Of a DNA stretch of 64,000 bases, positions 7,920-16,709 are shown one piece after another. The stretch's first letter is position 1; each line of letters opens with the position of its first letter. Source of the DNA: Venatoribacter pacificus. Lineage in GTDB: Bacteria > Pseudomonadota > Gammaproteobacteria > Pseudomonadales > Oceanobacteraceae. The notes below the pieces were generated by a model. It did no database searches and was not told the DNA's origin. It was given only the letters and a program-made list of their open reading frames with translations. Location of the stretch: positions 1 to 64,000 of the forward strand of contig NZ_JAOANI010000012.1 of the NCBI RefSeq assembly GCF_025318105.1. The letters are read 5' to 3'. The position numbers and the translations under genes are program-made.

Positions 7920-8420
7920 TCAGCCTGGCTGGTCGTCTGACACTGGCTGGTCGTCTGACACTGGCTGGTCGTCTGACACTGGCTGGTCGTCTGGCAATGG
8001 CAGGCGTTGCAGAAACTGCTGATACGCCTCTTCCGGCGCAATATCGAGCTGGCTGAGATCGGCACCGGCGGCCTGCTCGACCTTCTGCAGCTCGGCGATG
8101 ATGGCATCCAGGTCGCGGCGCTGGGCTTCCAGCTCCAGCAGGCGGGTACGACACTGATGCATTAAGCCCAGCAGACGTTCCGGGTTGGAGCGGTCGGCGT
8201 CATACAGATCGAGGTAGGATTTGGTGTCTTCCAGCGAGAAGCCCACACGCTTGGAGCGCAGCACAATTTTCAGCCGCGCGCGCTGGCGGTGATCGTAGAT
8301 CATGGTGCGCCCGACGCGGCGCGAGGTAATCAACCCCTTGCTCTCATACAGACGGATGGCACGGGGGGTAATGCCGAACTCAGCGGCCAGATCGGCAACG
8401 GTGTAATTGTTATCGCTCAT
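7920..8420 (-). CDS. MerR-family transcriptional regulator with repeat tail
   Basis: A 166-residue regulator. The winged-helix domain is at the N terminus (YTVADLAAEFGITPRAIRLYESKGLI), followed by RVGRTMIYDHRQRARLKIVLRSKRVGFSLEDTKSYLDLYD and a long dimerisation helix. This layout matches MerR proteins that control acyl-CoA metabolism (LiuR-like) rather than metal sensors, and no metal-binding cysteine cluster is present. I start at the ATG at 8420; a GTG 12 codons upstream is possible. The last 24 residues are a repeated SDDQPV unit encoded by an 18-base tandem repeat. It lies upstream of the catabolic operon and divergent from the dehydrogenase gene at 8723, so it probably controls one or both. 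Confidence 0.85.
   Translation of the reverse strand: MSDNNYTVADLAAEFGITPRAIRLYESKGLITSRRVGRTMIYDHRQRARLKIVLRSKRVGFSLEDTKSYLDLYDADRSNPERLLGLMHQCRTRLLELEAQRRDLDAIIAELQKVEQAAGADLSQLDIAPEEAYQQFLQRLPLPDDQPVSDDQPVSDDQPVSDDQPG
7925..7994. repeat. 18-base tandem repeat (about four copies)
   Basis: The unit CTGGCTGGTCGTCTGACA is repeated head to tail, with the last copy diverging to CTGGCAATGG. The unit length is a multiple of three, so copy-number change would lengthen or shorten the MerR tail without a frameshift. Confidence 0.9.
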
Positions 8421-8722
8421 GTGCATCGGCAACAGTGAAAACGCGCAGTCTACCACTGCCTGAACGGATTCCCAGCATCAGCCCCGGAATCAAGCCCGCC
8501 ATCACCCCCACTATCAACCCCACCATCAGCGGATAACACGGCCTCATGCTATCGGCGTATAATCGGGCGGATTTTTATGTTTCGCCAGAGTAAATAGGTC
8601 AATACAGGACAAAAACTGCCTATAATCTGACCGTCTGTTTACCCTCTGTCCCGGCTGCAGTTCTGGTTTCAGCAAGGCCGCGGCGAACAAACAACCCCTT
8701 TTCAATAATTCAGGAGTTCTGT

Positions 8723-9481
8723 ATGGATCTGCAAAACAAAGTGGTCGCCATTACCGGCGCGGGCCAGGGTCTGGGTCGTGCGATGGCGGTTTATCTGGCA
8801 GCAAAAGGGGCACGGATTGCCATTATCGACCTCGATCAGGGTCACATGGATGAAACAAAACGCCAGGTCGAAGCGGCCGGCAGCAACGGCAACACTTACC
8901 TGTGTAACGTTGCCAACGAAGAACAGGTTGAAAGCACCTTCGCCGCCATTGCTGCGGATATGGGCGGTCTGCACGGTCTGGTGAATAACGCCGGTATTCT
9001 GCGTGACGGCCTGATGGTGAAAGTGAAAGACGGTGAAGTCAGCAAGATGAGCCTGGCGCAGTGGCAGAGCGTGATCGACGTGAACCTGACCGGCGTGTTC
9101 CTGTGCGGACGCGAAGCTGCAGTACAGATGATTAACGGCGGCGAAGGCGGCTGCATCATCAATATCTCCAGTATTTCCCGCGCCGGTAATATGGGCCAGA
9201 GCAACTACTCTGCTGCCAAAGCCGGTGTTGCCAGTCTGGCGGTTGTCTGGGCGAAAGAACTGGCGCGTTACGGCATCCGCGCCAATGCCATTGCACCGGG
9301 CTTTATCGCCACCGAAATGACCGCTGGCATGAAACCGGAAGCACTGGAAAAAATGACGGCAGGCATTCCGGCCAAGCGTATGGGTCAGCCGGATGAAATT
9401 GCCTCGGCTGTCGCTTTCCTGCTGGAAAACGATTATATGTCGGGCCGTGTTGTTGAAGTAGACGGTGGTCTGCGTCTGTAA
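8723..9481 (+). CDS. Short-chain dehydrogenase/reductase
   Basis: A 252-residue SDR enzyme. The cofactor motif TGAGQGLG is at 11-18, NNAG at 88-91, and the catalytic residues S150, Y162 and K166 are in place (NYSAAKAG). The end RVVEVDGGLRL is typical of classical SDRs. D36 after the second beta strand (IAIIDLD) suggests NAD rather than NADP. Possible substrates are 3-hydroxyacyl-CoA or a 3-oxoacyl thioester. It has a strong AGGAG ribosome site, is divergent from the MerR gene and is followed by its own terminator, so it is monocistronic but probably in the same regulon. Confidence 0.9.
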   Translation: MDLQNKVVAITGAGQGLGRAMAVYLAAKGARIAIIDLDQGHMDETKRQVEAAGSNGNTYLCNVANEEQVESTFAAIAADMGGLHGLVNNAGILRDGLMVKVKDGEVSKMSLAQWQSVIDVNLTGVFLCGREAAVQMINGGEGGCIINISSISRAGNMGQSNYSAAKAGVASLAVVWAKELARYGIRANAIAPGFIATEMTAGMKPEALEKMTAGIPAKRMGQPDEIASAVAFLLENDYMSGRVVEVDGGLRL

Positions 9482-9521
9482 GCCGCCGATCTCGGATACT
9501 CCGGGAATATTTGCGGAAAAT

Positions 9522-9550
9522 AAAAACGGCAGCTCTGGCTGCCGTTTTTT
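9522..9550. terminator. Rho-independent terminator
   Basis: AAAAACGGCAG / CTGCCGTTTTTT hairpin 40 bases after the SDR stop, with six T residues. Confidence 0.9.
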
Positions 9551-9689
9551 ATGGCGGCTGTGTGTCATAAAAAAGAAATATTTCAATTGGTTTTTTAACA
9601 ACAACGTATTGTTGCAATAAAGGCTCTGGTTATCGGTAGCGGAGTATTTATTCTGAATCATCTTATTTTATGGATGATGCGGATTATTT

Positions 9690-10526
9690 ATGTGGATATT
9701 AACCCGGAACACCACGGCGTTTATGATTCTGGCAGCCAGCCTTTTATTCACCGCCTGTGCCACCAACACCACGCCCTACTCTTATGTGTCGCTGGAAGAT
9801 GAATATCGCAGCGATGCTTTTTTCACCTCGACCTTCGATAATAAAAGAGTACTGATTGCCGGTTATCACAAAGGCGACGATGCGGAAGAGGCTGAATTAA
9901 TCCGTTTAATTTCCACCTCGCTGGCCGATCAGCTTAAACGCAGCCGCAATGTGGCCAATGCCACGTCTTTTATTCTCACTAAACCAGCAGCTGCAGCTGA
10001 TACCACTGCAGAATCAGACAGCGAACAACAGGAAGTGCTGAGCGCCGATATGGAGATTAAAACTGCGGAGATGCCTGAACGTTCTGCCGTTGTTAATAAT
10101 CTGCTGATCAATCAGCAACAGCAGTTTGATTATCTGATCGACTTCCGCATTCTTGACTGGCAACGCATGACACGCGCCGAACGCACCAGCAGCCGCTGTC
10201 AGCATGCCGGAACCAATCTGCAACTGAACATGGTGCTGTGGGATATGTCACAACGGACGATGTTGTGGAGCAGCACCCCGGTTGGAAAAATCGGTGTGCA
10301 TAAATGCGTTGAAGAGCAGGACTCCAACAGTACCCATGAATACCAGTCGGATAATCCCGTCGGTATGATTGCCGAAGGGTTAATGTATATCCTGATTGAT
10401 TCCACCACCGACGCCATTGCCACCGGCATCAGTTATAACAGTATGTCAGCGGTAAGAGCGCCGCAGATGCGCGAGCTGGTAGAGCAGCTGACCGGCATGA
10501 TTGCCTTACAAATGAACCGCTACTGA
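9690..10526 (+). CDS. Predicted lipoprotein of unknown function
   Basis: A 278-residue exported protein that I do not recognise. The N terminus is a lipoprotein signal with lipobox LFTAC and Cys23 as the lipid site. The mature part opens with a short polar stretch, then alternates strands and helices. Residues about 100-125 are an Ala/Thr/Glu-rich low-complexity linker. Two further cysteines (in SSRCQHAG and VHKCVEEQ) could form a disulfide. The gene stands alone after a terminator, and the adjacent minus-strand gene converges on it. An outer-membrane or periplasmic location is inferred from the signal only. Confidence 0.75.
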   Translation: MWILTRNTTAFMILAASLLFTACATNTTPYSYVSLEDEYRSDAFFTSTFDNKRVLIAGYHKGDDAEEAELIRLISTSLADQLKRSRNVANATSFILTKPAAAADTTAESDSEQQEVLSADMEIKTAEMPERSAVVNNLLINQQQQFDYLIDFRILDWQRMTRAERTSSRCQHAGTNLQLNMVLWDMSQRTMLWSSTPVGKIGVHKCVEEQDSNSTHEYQSDNPVGMIAEGLMYILIDSTTDAIATGISYNSMSAVRAPQMRELVEQLTGMIALQMNRY

Positions 10527-10564
10527 GGCTGCGCAGCGAATTCCACGACGGCACAGAGCAGGCA

Positions 10565-11203
10565 TCAGCCTGCGCCCATGGCCTGTACCGCCAGATACTG
10601 CTGATTCCCGTGCTGGGCAATGGCTTCTCCATCACCCTGCACCTTCCCGCCTTTCCAGCTCAGATTACTTTCCTCGGCCGTTACCGCTTTGGTGGCATTT
10701 ACCAGCCATTGATTGGCCGTATCTTCGGGCATACCGGCTGCCAGTTTCTGCAGCCACTGATCATGCAGGGCACCAATCTTCTCAAAGGTCTGCGCCATCT
10801 GCGCCCGCACTAATCCCTGCTGTAATTCCCGGTCGGTAAACAAAGCTTCGATACGGTCTTTCTGCGGATGATCATTGGCGACCGTGACACTGCCATCGCT
10901 TTCTATCTGCAATTCAATTTCCTGGCTGGTGTCGATACCGGCCTCTGCCAGCGCCTGATTAAATTGTTTTTCAAAGCTGCGGATATCACCCGCCCCCGGC
11001 AGTTTCAGCAATCCGCTATCCAGGCTCTGTAAAGTGGCTGTCAGTTGCTCATCTCGGACTTCGGCCTGCTGCTGTATTTCGGCGGAGGGTGTATAGCCAT
11101 CAGCCGGTAAAGCCTTGCCGCTGGCGGCAACGGCTGTTGTCTGTGGCTGCTGACTCAGTAACGGGCTGACGCTGCCGGACTGGGGATGAATGCGCATATC
11201 CAT
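10565..11203 (-). CDS. Hypothetical protein
   Basis: A 212-residue protein with no family I recognise. The ATG at 11203 has GAAGGAG eight bases upstream; an open frame continues another 91 codons upstream, but that part overlaps the neighbouring gene and reads as low-quality sequence. Residues 1-60 are Gln/Pro/Ser-rich and probably disordered. The remainder is predicted helical (SFEKQFNQALAEAGIDTSQEIELQIESD) and ends in Gly/Gln-rich sequence. No signal peptide or membrane segment is seen. It is divergent from the alkyltransferase-like gene. Confidence 0.65.
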   Translation of the reverse strand: MDMRIHPQSGSVSPLLSQQPQTTAVAASGKALPADGYTPSAEIQQQAEVRDEQLTATLQSLDSGLLKLPGAGDIRSFEKQFNQALAEAGIDTSQEIELQIESDGSVTVANDHPQKDRIEALFTDRELQQGLVRAQMAQTFEKIGALHDQWLQKLAAGMPEDTANQWLVNATKAVTAEESNLSWKGGKVQGDGEAIAQHGNQQYLAVQAMGAG

Positions 11204-11338
11204 GGGTTCTGCTCCTTCAGAGTGGCTCTGTAACTGTTCTTGCTGAGCGCTTTGGTTATGAGCAGATGTATCAGCAAAAAGCTTTCCACTTTTCCGGTTC
11301 TGTTCCCACGCATAAAGCGAGACTGTTATTATCTGCCC

Positions 11339-11647
11339 ATGCAATCGGATTCCTACGAACGACTCTACACCGCCCTCGCCGCGATACCCGCCGGTCGGGT
11401 GGTTACTTATGGTCAGCTTGCTGCTCTGGCCGGACGTCCGGGCGGCGCGCGCTGGGCCGGGCGGGTTCTGTCGCAATTACCCAAAGATACGCAACTGCCC
11501 TGGTTCCGGGTGATTAACGCTCAGGGACGGCTCAGCTTTCCTGTGGGCAGTGCCGCCGCACTGCGCCAGCAAGGACTGCTGGTACGTGAGGGGATCGAAT
11601 TCAGTGACAGCGGACGCATCAATCTGAAACGCTTTGGCTTGAACTAA
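11339..11647 (+). CDS. Alkyltransferase-like protein (Atl/MGMT C-terminal family)
   Basis: A 102-residue DNA-binding domain of the O6-alkylguanine transferase family. The helix-turn-helix and arginine-finger region is AIPAGRVVTYGQLAALAGRPGGARWAGR. The active-site motif PCHRV of true methyltransferases reads PWFRV here, so the alkyl-accepting cysteine is replaced by tryptophan, as in Atl proteins. These bind alkylated guanine and recruit nucleotide excision repair rather than repair it directly. I choose the ATG at 11339, which gives the normal Atl length; an upstream in-frame start would add 33 residues unlike the family. Confidence 0.85.
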   Translation: MQSDSYERLYTALAAIPAGRVVTYGQLAALAGRPGGARWAGRVLSQLPKDTQLPWFRVINAQGRLSFPVGSAAALRQQGLLVREGIEFSDSGRINLKRFGLN

Positions 11648-12002
11648 CCCCCCTCATTTGGCATTAACGGCTTTCACAGTGCGCATGGCAGGAATCAACC
11701 TGCCCCTCTCTGCCAGCCCTCAGCCCACCTCATCTGAGACAGACTCAAGCCCATGCTGGCAGGCTTTACGCCCTGATAACCCGGTTCTTTTTCTGCGGTG
11801 ATCTGACGCCCTGACGCCCGCATTTCCGATCAGGCCATAGATAGTCCACGGTGCCTCAGGCAAGTACTGCGGTTACTCCCACAGAAAGTAGCGCCGTAAA
11901 ACATGACAGGGGATCACCTGTTTTTTTACACGCTGATAAGGGAAAGTGATCATCAGAACACCGAATAACAATAACGATCACCTCTGAAAAGCGGAAATCA
12001 CC
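11648..12002. other. Intergenic region without a recognised gene
   Basis: This 355-base gap has no supported reading frame. A short hairpin, ACAGG-N6-CCTGT, followed by seven T residues at 11905-11927 could end transcription rightward. The last 60 bases are AT-richer and probably hold the promoter of the monooxygenase, but I cannot assign clear boxes. Confidence 0.5.
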
Positions 12003-13490
12003 ATGGCTACTGAATATTTTGATGTATTGATTATTGGCGCGGGCCTGTCCGGCATCGGCGCTGCCTGTCACCTGAAAAAAGAATGTCCGGGCAAATCCTT
12101 TGCGATCCTTGAAGGCCGCGACGCCAGCGGTGGTACCTGGGATCTGTTCCGCTACCCTGGCATTCGTTCCGACTCTGATATGTTTACCCTGGGTTATGAA
12201 TTCAAACCCTGGACGAATAAAAAAGGCATCGCCGACGGTGCGGATATCCGTAATTACATCCGTGAAGCATCGCGCGAAAATAACGTTGATCCACACATCC
12301 GTTATGGCCACAAAGTCAAAGCCGCACGCTGGAGCAGCGATAACGCAACCTGGACTCTGGACGTAGAACTGGCCGATGGCAGCAAGAAAGAATATTGCTG
12401 TAATTTTCTGCTGAGCTGTACCGGTTATTACAGCTATGAAGAAGGTTTCACGCCAGAATTCGAAGGCCGTGATGATTTTAAAGGCCAGGTTATTCACCCG
12501 CAGCAATGGCCGGAAGATCTTGATTATGTCGGCAAGCGCGTGGTTGTTATCGGCAGTGGTGCCACCGCCGTCACGCTGATTCCGTCAATGACGGATAAAG
12601 CCGCACACGTCACCATGCTGCAGCGTTCACCGTCTTATGTATTAAGCGTGCCACAGCAGGATGCAATGGTTGCCCTGCTGCGCAAAATACTGCCGCAAAA
12701 ACTGGCTTACCGTATTATTCGCGGCCGTAACGTTTCCATTACGCTGGGCCTGTACCGCTTCTGTAAACGTTTTCCGAATGCTGCACGCAAACTGCTGCAG
12801 TGGACCGTGAAAAAGCAGTTACCCGCCGATTTCGATATGAAGCACTTCACACCGAAATACGCGCCCTGGGATGAGCGTCTGTGTGCTGTGCCGGAAGGTG
12901 ATATGTTTAAAGTCATCAAACAGGGCAAAGCCTCTGTGGTGACGGATCATATCGATCGTTTTATCGACAACGGTATTCAACTCAAATCCGGCCAAAAACT
13001 GGAAGCCGATATTATTATTACGGCCACCGGTCTGAAAGTGCAGATGCTGGGCAATATGCAGGTCACTATTGATGGCGAACCGCTGAAGCCAAGCACAAAA
13101 ATGAGCTACCGTGGTGTGATGTTTGAAGACCTGCCAAATATGGGCATGGTATTCGGCTACACCAACGCATCCTGGACGTTAAAAGCCGATCTGATTTCCA
13201 GCTATGTTTGCCGTCTGCTCAAGCATATGGACGAAAAAGGCGTGCGTCAGGTAACCCCGCGTAACCACAACGCCAGCATTAAACGCCTGCCATTTATTAA
13301 TATGCAGTCTGGTTATATTTCACGAGTTAAAGATCAGATTCCACAACAAGGCGACGAGCGCCCATGGAAGCTGTATCAGAACTACTTCCTGGATATGACA
13401 CTGCTGAAAATGGCCAGTATGGATGACCCGTCACTGGAGTATGCCAATCCGGTGATCCGTGAAAATACCGCCGCCAGCGGCGCTGTTTAA
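12003..13490 (+). CDS. Flavin-dependent Baeyer-Villiger-type monooxygenase
   Basis: A 495-residue FAD/NADPH monooxygenase. The FAD dinucleotide motif GAGLSG is at 12-17 and the NADPH motif GSGATA at 184-189. The class fingerprint FxGxxxHxxxW(P/D) is present as FKGQVIHPQQWP at 159-170, which separates Baeyer-Villiger enzymes from N-hydroxylases. The overall sequence resembles the EthA-like subgroup. Such enzymes insert oxygen next to a ketone or oxidise sulfur compounds. The gene stands alone between a gap and a strong terminator, so context does not reveal the substrate. Confidence 0.9.
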   Translation: MATEYFDVLIIGAGLSGIGAACHLKKECPGKSFAILEGRDASGGTWDLFRYPGIRSDSDMFTLGYEFKPWTNKKGIADGADIRNYIREASRENNVDPHIRYGHKVKAARWSSDNATWTLDVELADGSKKEYCCNFLLSCTGYYSYEEGFTPEFEGRDDFKGQVIHPQQWPEDLDYVGKRVVVIGSGATAVTLIPSMTDKAAHVTMLQRSPSYVLSVPQQDAMVALLRKILPQKLAYRIIRGRNVSITLGLYRFCKRFPNAARKLLQWTVKKQLPADFDMKHFTPKYAPWDERLCAVPEGDMFKVIKQGKASVVTDHIDRFIDNGIQLKSGQKLEADIIITATGLKVQMLGNMQVTIDGEPLKPSTKMSYRGVMFEDLPNMGMVFGYTNASWTLKADLISSYVCRLLKHMDEKGVRQVTPRNHNASIKRLPFINMQSGYISRVKDQIPQQGDERPWKLYQNYFLDMTLLKMASMDDPSLEYANPVIRENTAASGAV

Positions 13491-13547
13491 ATACGGGTTT
13501 AAAGAACGACACTCACCCCGTCTCCGGTTATATTAAGGAGATCGTTT

Positions 13548-13574
13548 GCGCCGCTTTTGCGGCGCTTTTTTTTT
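13548..13574 (+). terminator. Rho-independent terminator
   Basis: GCGCCGC-TTTT-GCGGCGC followed by nine T residues, 57 bases after the monooxygenase stop. Confidence 0.93.
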
Positions 13575-13700
13575 GTTCGTATTTCCTGAAACTGAGTACC
13601 GGCACACGACGTGAAGAATTATTCAGAAGTGCTCTTGCCGCACGTAGCGGATGAGTGCACAGTAGTGGCCATCTGCGATGGTTTACAAGGATATCACGGT

Positions 13701-14180
13701 ATGATGTTACGGCCCTTTTCACTTGCGGTAAGCGCTGGTTTACTGGCGTTATCCATCAGCGGCTGTAGCACAACCGTCGACAAAGAAGAGCCGCGTTTTA
13801 TCTGGGATTTACCTGTGGCCGAGTTTTCCCGCTACAGCGATTATCACTATCTTTTTGAATTACCCGTTGGCAAAGCTGCCGCTCTGGACGCTTTCGTTAG
13901 TTTCTGTACGGATGATGAAGGGCGATTGATGATCGGTGGAATGTCGGTGATCGGCGAAGGCAGCATGGCGATACGTCGTGCTGACGAACACAGCGTTGAC
14001 ATTGCCTCCCCGGATACAAAGGAGTTAATGGAAATGCTGGTGCTGACCAATGCCCACCTCAGTTGCGACTGGCAAATAGCACCGGGAAATAAAACGATCC
14101 CTCGCGAGCCATTGTATTATGTGCGCCATATTAACGGTAAACGCAGTGTGCGTGAGCTGGGGGATTTTGACACAAAATAG
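13701..14180 (+). CDS. Predicted lipoprotein of unknown function
   Basis: A 159-residue exported protein. The start at 13701 (MMLRPFSLAVSAG) gives a normal lipoprotein signal ending in lipobox ISGC, with an AAGGA about nine bases upstream; an in-frame ATG 30 codons earlier would bury this signal. The mature protein has no family I recognise. It contains LPVGKAAALDAFVSFC and a C-terminal RHINGKRSVRELGDF. A pair of cysteines (VSFCTDDE and LSCDWQ) may be oxidised in the periplasm. Confidence 0.75.
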   Translation: MMLRPFSLAVSAGLLALSISGCSTTVDKEEPRFIWDLPVAEFSRYSDYHYLFELPVGKAAALDAFVSFCTDDEGRLMIGGMSVIGEGSMAIRRADEHSVDIASPDTKELMEMLVLTNAHLSCDWQIAPGNKTIPREPLYYVRHINGKRSVRELGDFDTK

Positions 14181-14200
14181 CGCGCTAAAAGCAGCAAAAT

Positions 14201-14235
14201 AAAAAGAGTCGCCGACCCTTTCGACGACCCTTTTT
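14201..14235. terminator. Bidirectional terminator
   Basis: AAAAAG-GTCG-CGA pairs imperfectly with TCG-CGAC-CTTTTT, with A- and T-runs on the outer sides. It lies between the convergent lipoprotein and phosphoketolase-like genes. Confidence 0.75.
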
Positions 14236-14282
14236 ATGTCTCACTTTATTTCCCGTTCAACTGCCCGGCGTAACAACGCTTA

Positions 14283-16709
14283 TTACGGATACGGGTGTTT
14301 TATCACGTCGTAAGGATTGCCTTCTCCACGAATGGCCGCCCATTCCTCGGCGCTTAACCATTCCAGCGGATCACGCTGACTGAGTCCGGCTAACGCGGCC
14401 AGTGCGTCGGCCCAGGTACAGCGGTTGGCAAATAACAAACCTTCAGTTTCCAGCGTGCCGCCCTGGTTAATGTATCCCAAAGCAATGGTCCGTTGTGGGC
14501 CAAGATCAAGCAGACGACAATGCCCAAGAATGACTTCCGGACGGGTGTGCAGCATAAAGACCCGCTGCTGAACCCGGGCAGGAAATAAGGCATCCAGCAC
14601 CTGAGGATCGGCCTGAATACCCTGTTCGTATTGATCCCGAGGAATACGGAAGCGGCCAGGCTCAAGCAGGTAAATAACCGAGTGTGCCACGTCTTTTTCT
14701 TTTAACCGGTCAGAGGCTTTTAACGCCTGCTGCAATTGGAATGCACCACAAGCCACCAGCTGTAATTCCGCCGCGCAATTACCGCGTACACAAACGGCAC
14801 CATCCTGAATTAATGCCGCAGCTTGCTTGCCATCAAATACAGCCGGCATGGATGACTTGGGTACCACCAGATTCCAGATTGTACCCAGATCGCCATAGCA
14901 GGCTTTAATACAGGCCATGGCAGAATTGCCATCTGCCGGAAAAACGACCCGCGCCATATCGGACATCTCACCCAGCAGACTTTCAGCCAGACTCGGGTCC
15001 TGATGGCTCTGTTCGTTTTTACCGTTCTCCCACACATGCGAGGTGGAAATAATCGGTACACCTAACCAGGATGCCGGTTCATCGGCTTCTTTCTGATGAC
15101 GGGAAAAAATAATACTCTGCCGTAAAGCACCCAGCATTTTGGTGGCAAAGGCTTCGTACGATACCACCAGATTCAGGCCGGACTGGTTGGCCAGGCAGGC
15201 ACTGACAACCGCTTCTTCGTTCAATGCGGTAATCACGCAACCATCCACGGCTTCGGCAGCACCGGCTTCAGGATCAGTGACCCGATGTTTTAATAAATCC
15301 AGTGTCTGGTTCATGCGGTTAGAGCGTAATTCATCCGGGTTACCCACCCGTACGCGCAGGTGTGGGTTAACCTCGACCAGATCGACAAAGTAATTATCAA
15401 TCGCTGCCATCGGTGCCAGCGGTTCTTTTAACCAGTGCGGATCATGACGGTTAATCGTGACGGCAACCTGCGGCATTGGGGCTCTTGGCTGAGCTAATTC
15501 CGCCACGGCCGCCCGCCAGTGTTTTTCTTCCTGCCATAACGCTTTGGCACCCCGATGGAAAAAGTTAAGCGCTTCGTTATCACGACGGGGATTGCTGCCC
15601 AGAGGCAAGCCGTGTGCGGCATTGGTGCCAGCACCCGGGAAACCATAACCCTTAATACTCTCGGCAATGCAATACGGCAGAGGCAGCGGATAAGCCGCTC
15701 CTCCGCTGGCAACGGTAACCGCCGCGTGGCTGAGATGTTGTTCCATAAAATAAATGGCGCAGACAAAGGCGGCCGGATCATGTCCATCAATAACGAAGGG
15801 CGCAAATCCCTGATTGCTCAGGTGCTCGACAAACCATTCGCTGCCGCCCTGCTGCGCCACCGTTGTACGCTGATCAATACGGCGGCCATTAGCGATCATA
15901 ATGGGGCTGACCAGACCACTGTCTTCCGCACGCCACCAACGCGCTGCCCAATCGCTGCCACGCTGCTCTTCAAAAGCACCATCACTTAAAAAGGCGACCA
16001 AACGTTCGTCCGGCAATGGCTGATGCACATATTGCAGACCGGCAAAACCTAAATAACCACCTTCCATTCTGGCACCGGCGGTATTTACATTAACGTGGCT
16101 CCCCAAAGGCGACAGCGGTTTGCCATCAGGGCGTACTCGGTAATTATAAAAATCTTTAACGAAACTGCTTAAGCCGGTATCAGTCAGCGGGTAGCGTTTT
16201 TTTCGCTCCGGCAACGCATTGCCTGACAACAGCTGCACCGCATCAATAGCGGCAACACAGTGGCCCTGCCCCATCAGCCAGTCACGGTGTTGCCCGGTTA
16301 AGCTGTTAACCGCTAATAACGCGCTGTAAGCCGGAACCATATTCAGCGAGCCGCCGGTATGGCCTTGCGGATCGCGCTTGAAATCGTCGGGCGTTAAATC
16401 ACGGCCGTCGAGAAAAACATGTTTGGCGTAGGTCATATGCACAACCAGCCACATTGCCTGATTGGCCAGCTGATCAAGAGCAATCAGCTTACGGTAACAT
16501 TCGCTTTTATCCTTAATCAGTCCTGCTTCCAGCAGGCTGGTTGCCAATTCAAACACCTGCAGTTGGGTTGCAGCGGTGTGTTTAATAACACCACAGCCTT
16601 GTGCCCAGGCGGCGAAATCGACATCGTATTCGCGGTGGTTGCGTGCTTCCGCTTCTATTTCCTGAGCTTTATATTCTTCACTCAGTTTTTTGTACAGATT
16701 CAGACTCAT
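14283..16709 (-). CDS. Divergent phosphoketolase family protein
   Basis: An 808-residue thiamine-diphosphate enzyme of the phosphoketolase (XFP) family. Phosphoketolases split ketose phosphates with inorganic phosphate to acetyl phosphate. Conserved blocks are GHTGGSLNMVPAY (116-128), GQGHCVAAIDA (147-157) and a PP-domain region near 242-278. The usual GDGE...NGY cofactor motif reads SDGAFE (242-247) ... ANGRRI (273-278), so this is a distinct subfamily; related proteins are, as I recall, sometimes annotated as xylulose-5-phosphate 3-epimerase. The C-terminal half contains the pyrimidine-binding and transketolase-C-like domains. It overlaps the PRPP synthetase gene by four bases and is the third gene of an operon with an AMP phosphorylase-type enzyme. 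The substrate is unknown; pentose phosphates from nucleotide breakdown are the obvious candidates. Confidence 0.8.
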   Translation of the reverse strand: MSLNLYKKLSEEYKAQEIEAEARNHREYDVDFAAWAQGCGVIKHTAATQLQVFELATSLLEAGLIKDKSECYRKLIALDQLANQAMWLVVHMTYAKHVFLDGRDLTPDDFKRDPQGHTGGSLNMVPAYSALLAVNSLTGQHRDWLMGQGHCVAAIDAVQLLSGNALPERKKRYPLTDTGLSSFVKDFYNYRVRPDGKPLSPLGSHVNVNTAGARMEGGYLGFAGLQYVHQPLPDERLVAFLSDGAFEEQRGSDWAARWWRAEDSGLVSPIMIANGRRIDQRTTVAQQGGSEWFVEHLSNQGFAPFVIDGHDPAAFVCAIYFMEQHLSHAAVTVASGGAAYPLPLPYCIAESIKGYGFPGAGTNAAHGLPLGSNPRRDNEALNFFHRGAKALWQEEKHWRAAVAELAQPRAPMPQVAVTINRHDPHWLKEPLAPMAAIDNYFVDLVEVNPHLRVRVGNPDELRSNRMNQTLDLLKHRVTDPEAGAAEAVDGCVITALNEEAVVSACLANQSGLNLVVSYEAFATKMLGALRQSIIFSRHQKEADEPASWLGVPIISTSHVWENGKNEQSHQDPSLAESLLGEMSDMARVVFPADGNSAMACIKACYGDLGTIWNLVVPKSSMPAVFDGKQAAALIQDGAVCVRGNCAAELQLVACGAFQLQQALKASDRLKEKDVAHSVIYLLEPGRFRIPRDQYEQGIQADPQVLDALFPARVQQRVFMLHTRPEVILGHCRLLDLGPQRTIALGYINQGGTLETEGLLFANRCTWADALAALAGLSQRDPLEWLSAEEWAAIRGEGNPYDVIKHPYP

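Noticed and set aside
7925..7994. The 18-base repeats as a CRISPR array
   Set aside because: Units are contiguous with no spacers and lie within a coding region.
8702..9661. A 319-codon minus-strand frame opposite the SDR gene
   Set aside because: The SDR has all catalytic residues and a strong ribosome site; the antisense frame is His/Phe-rich shadow sequence.
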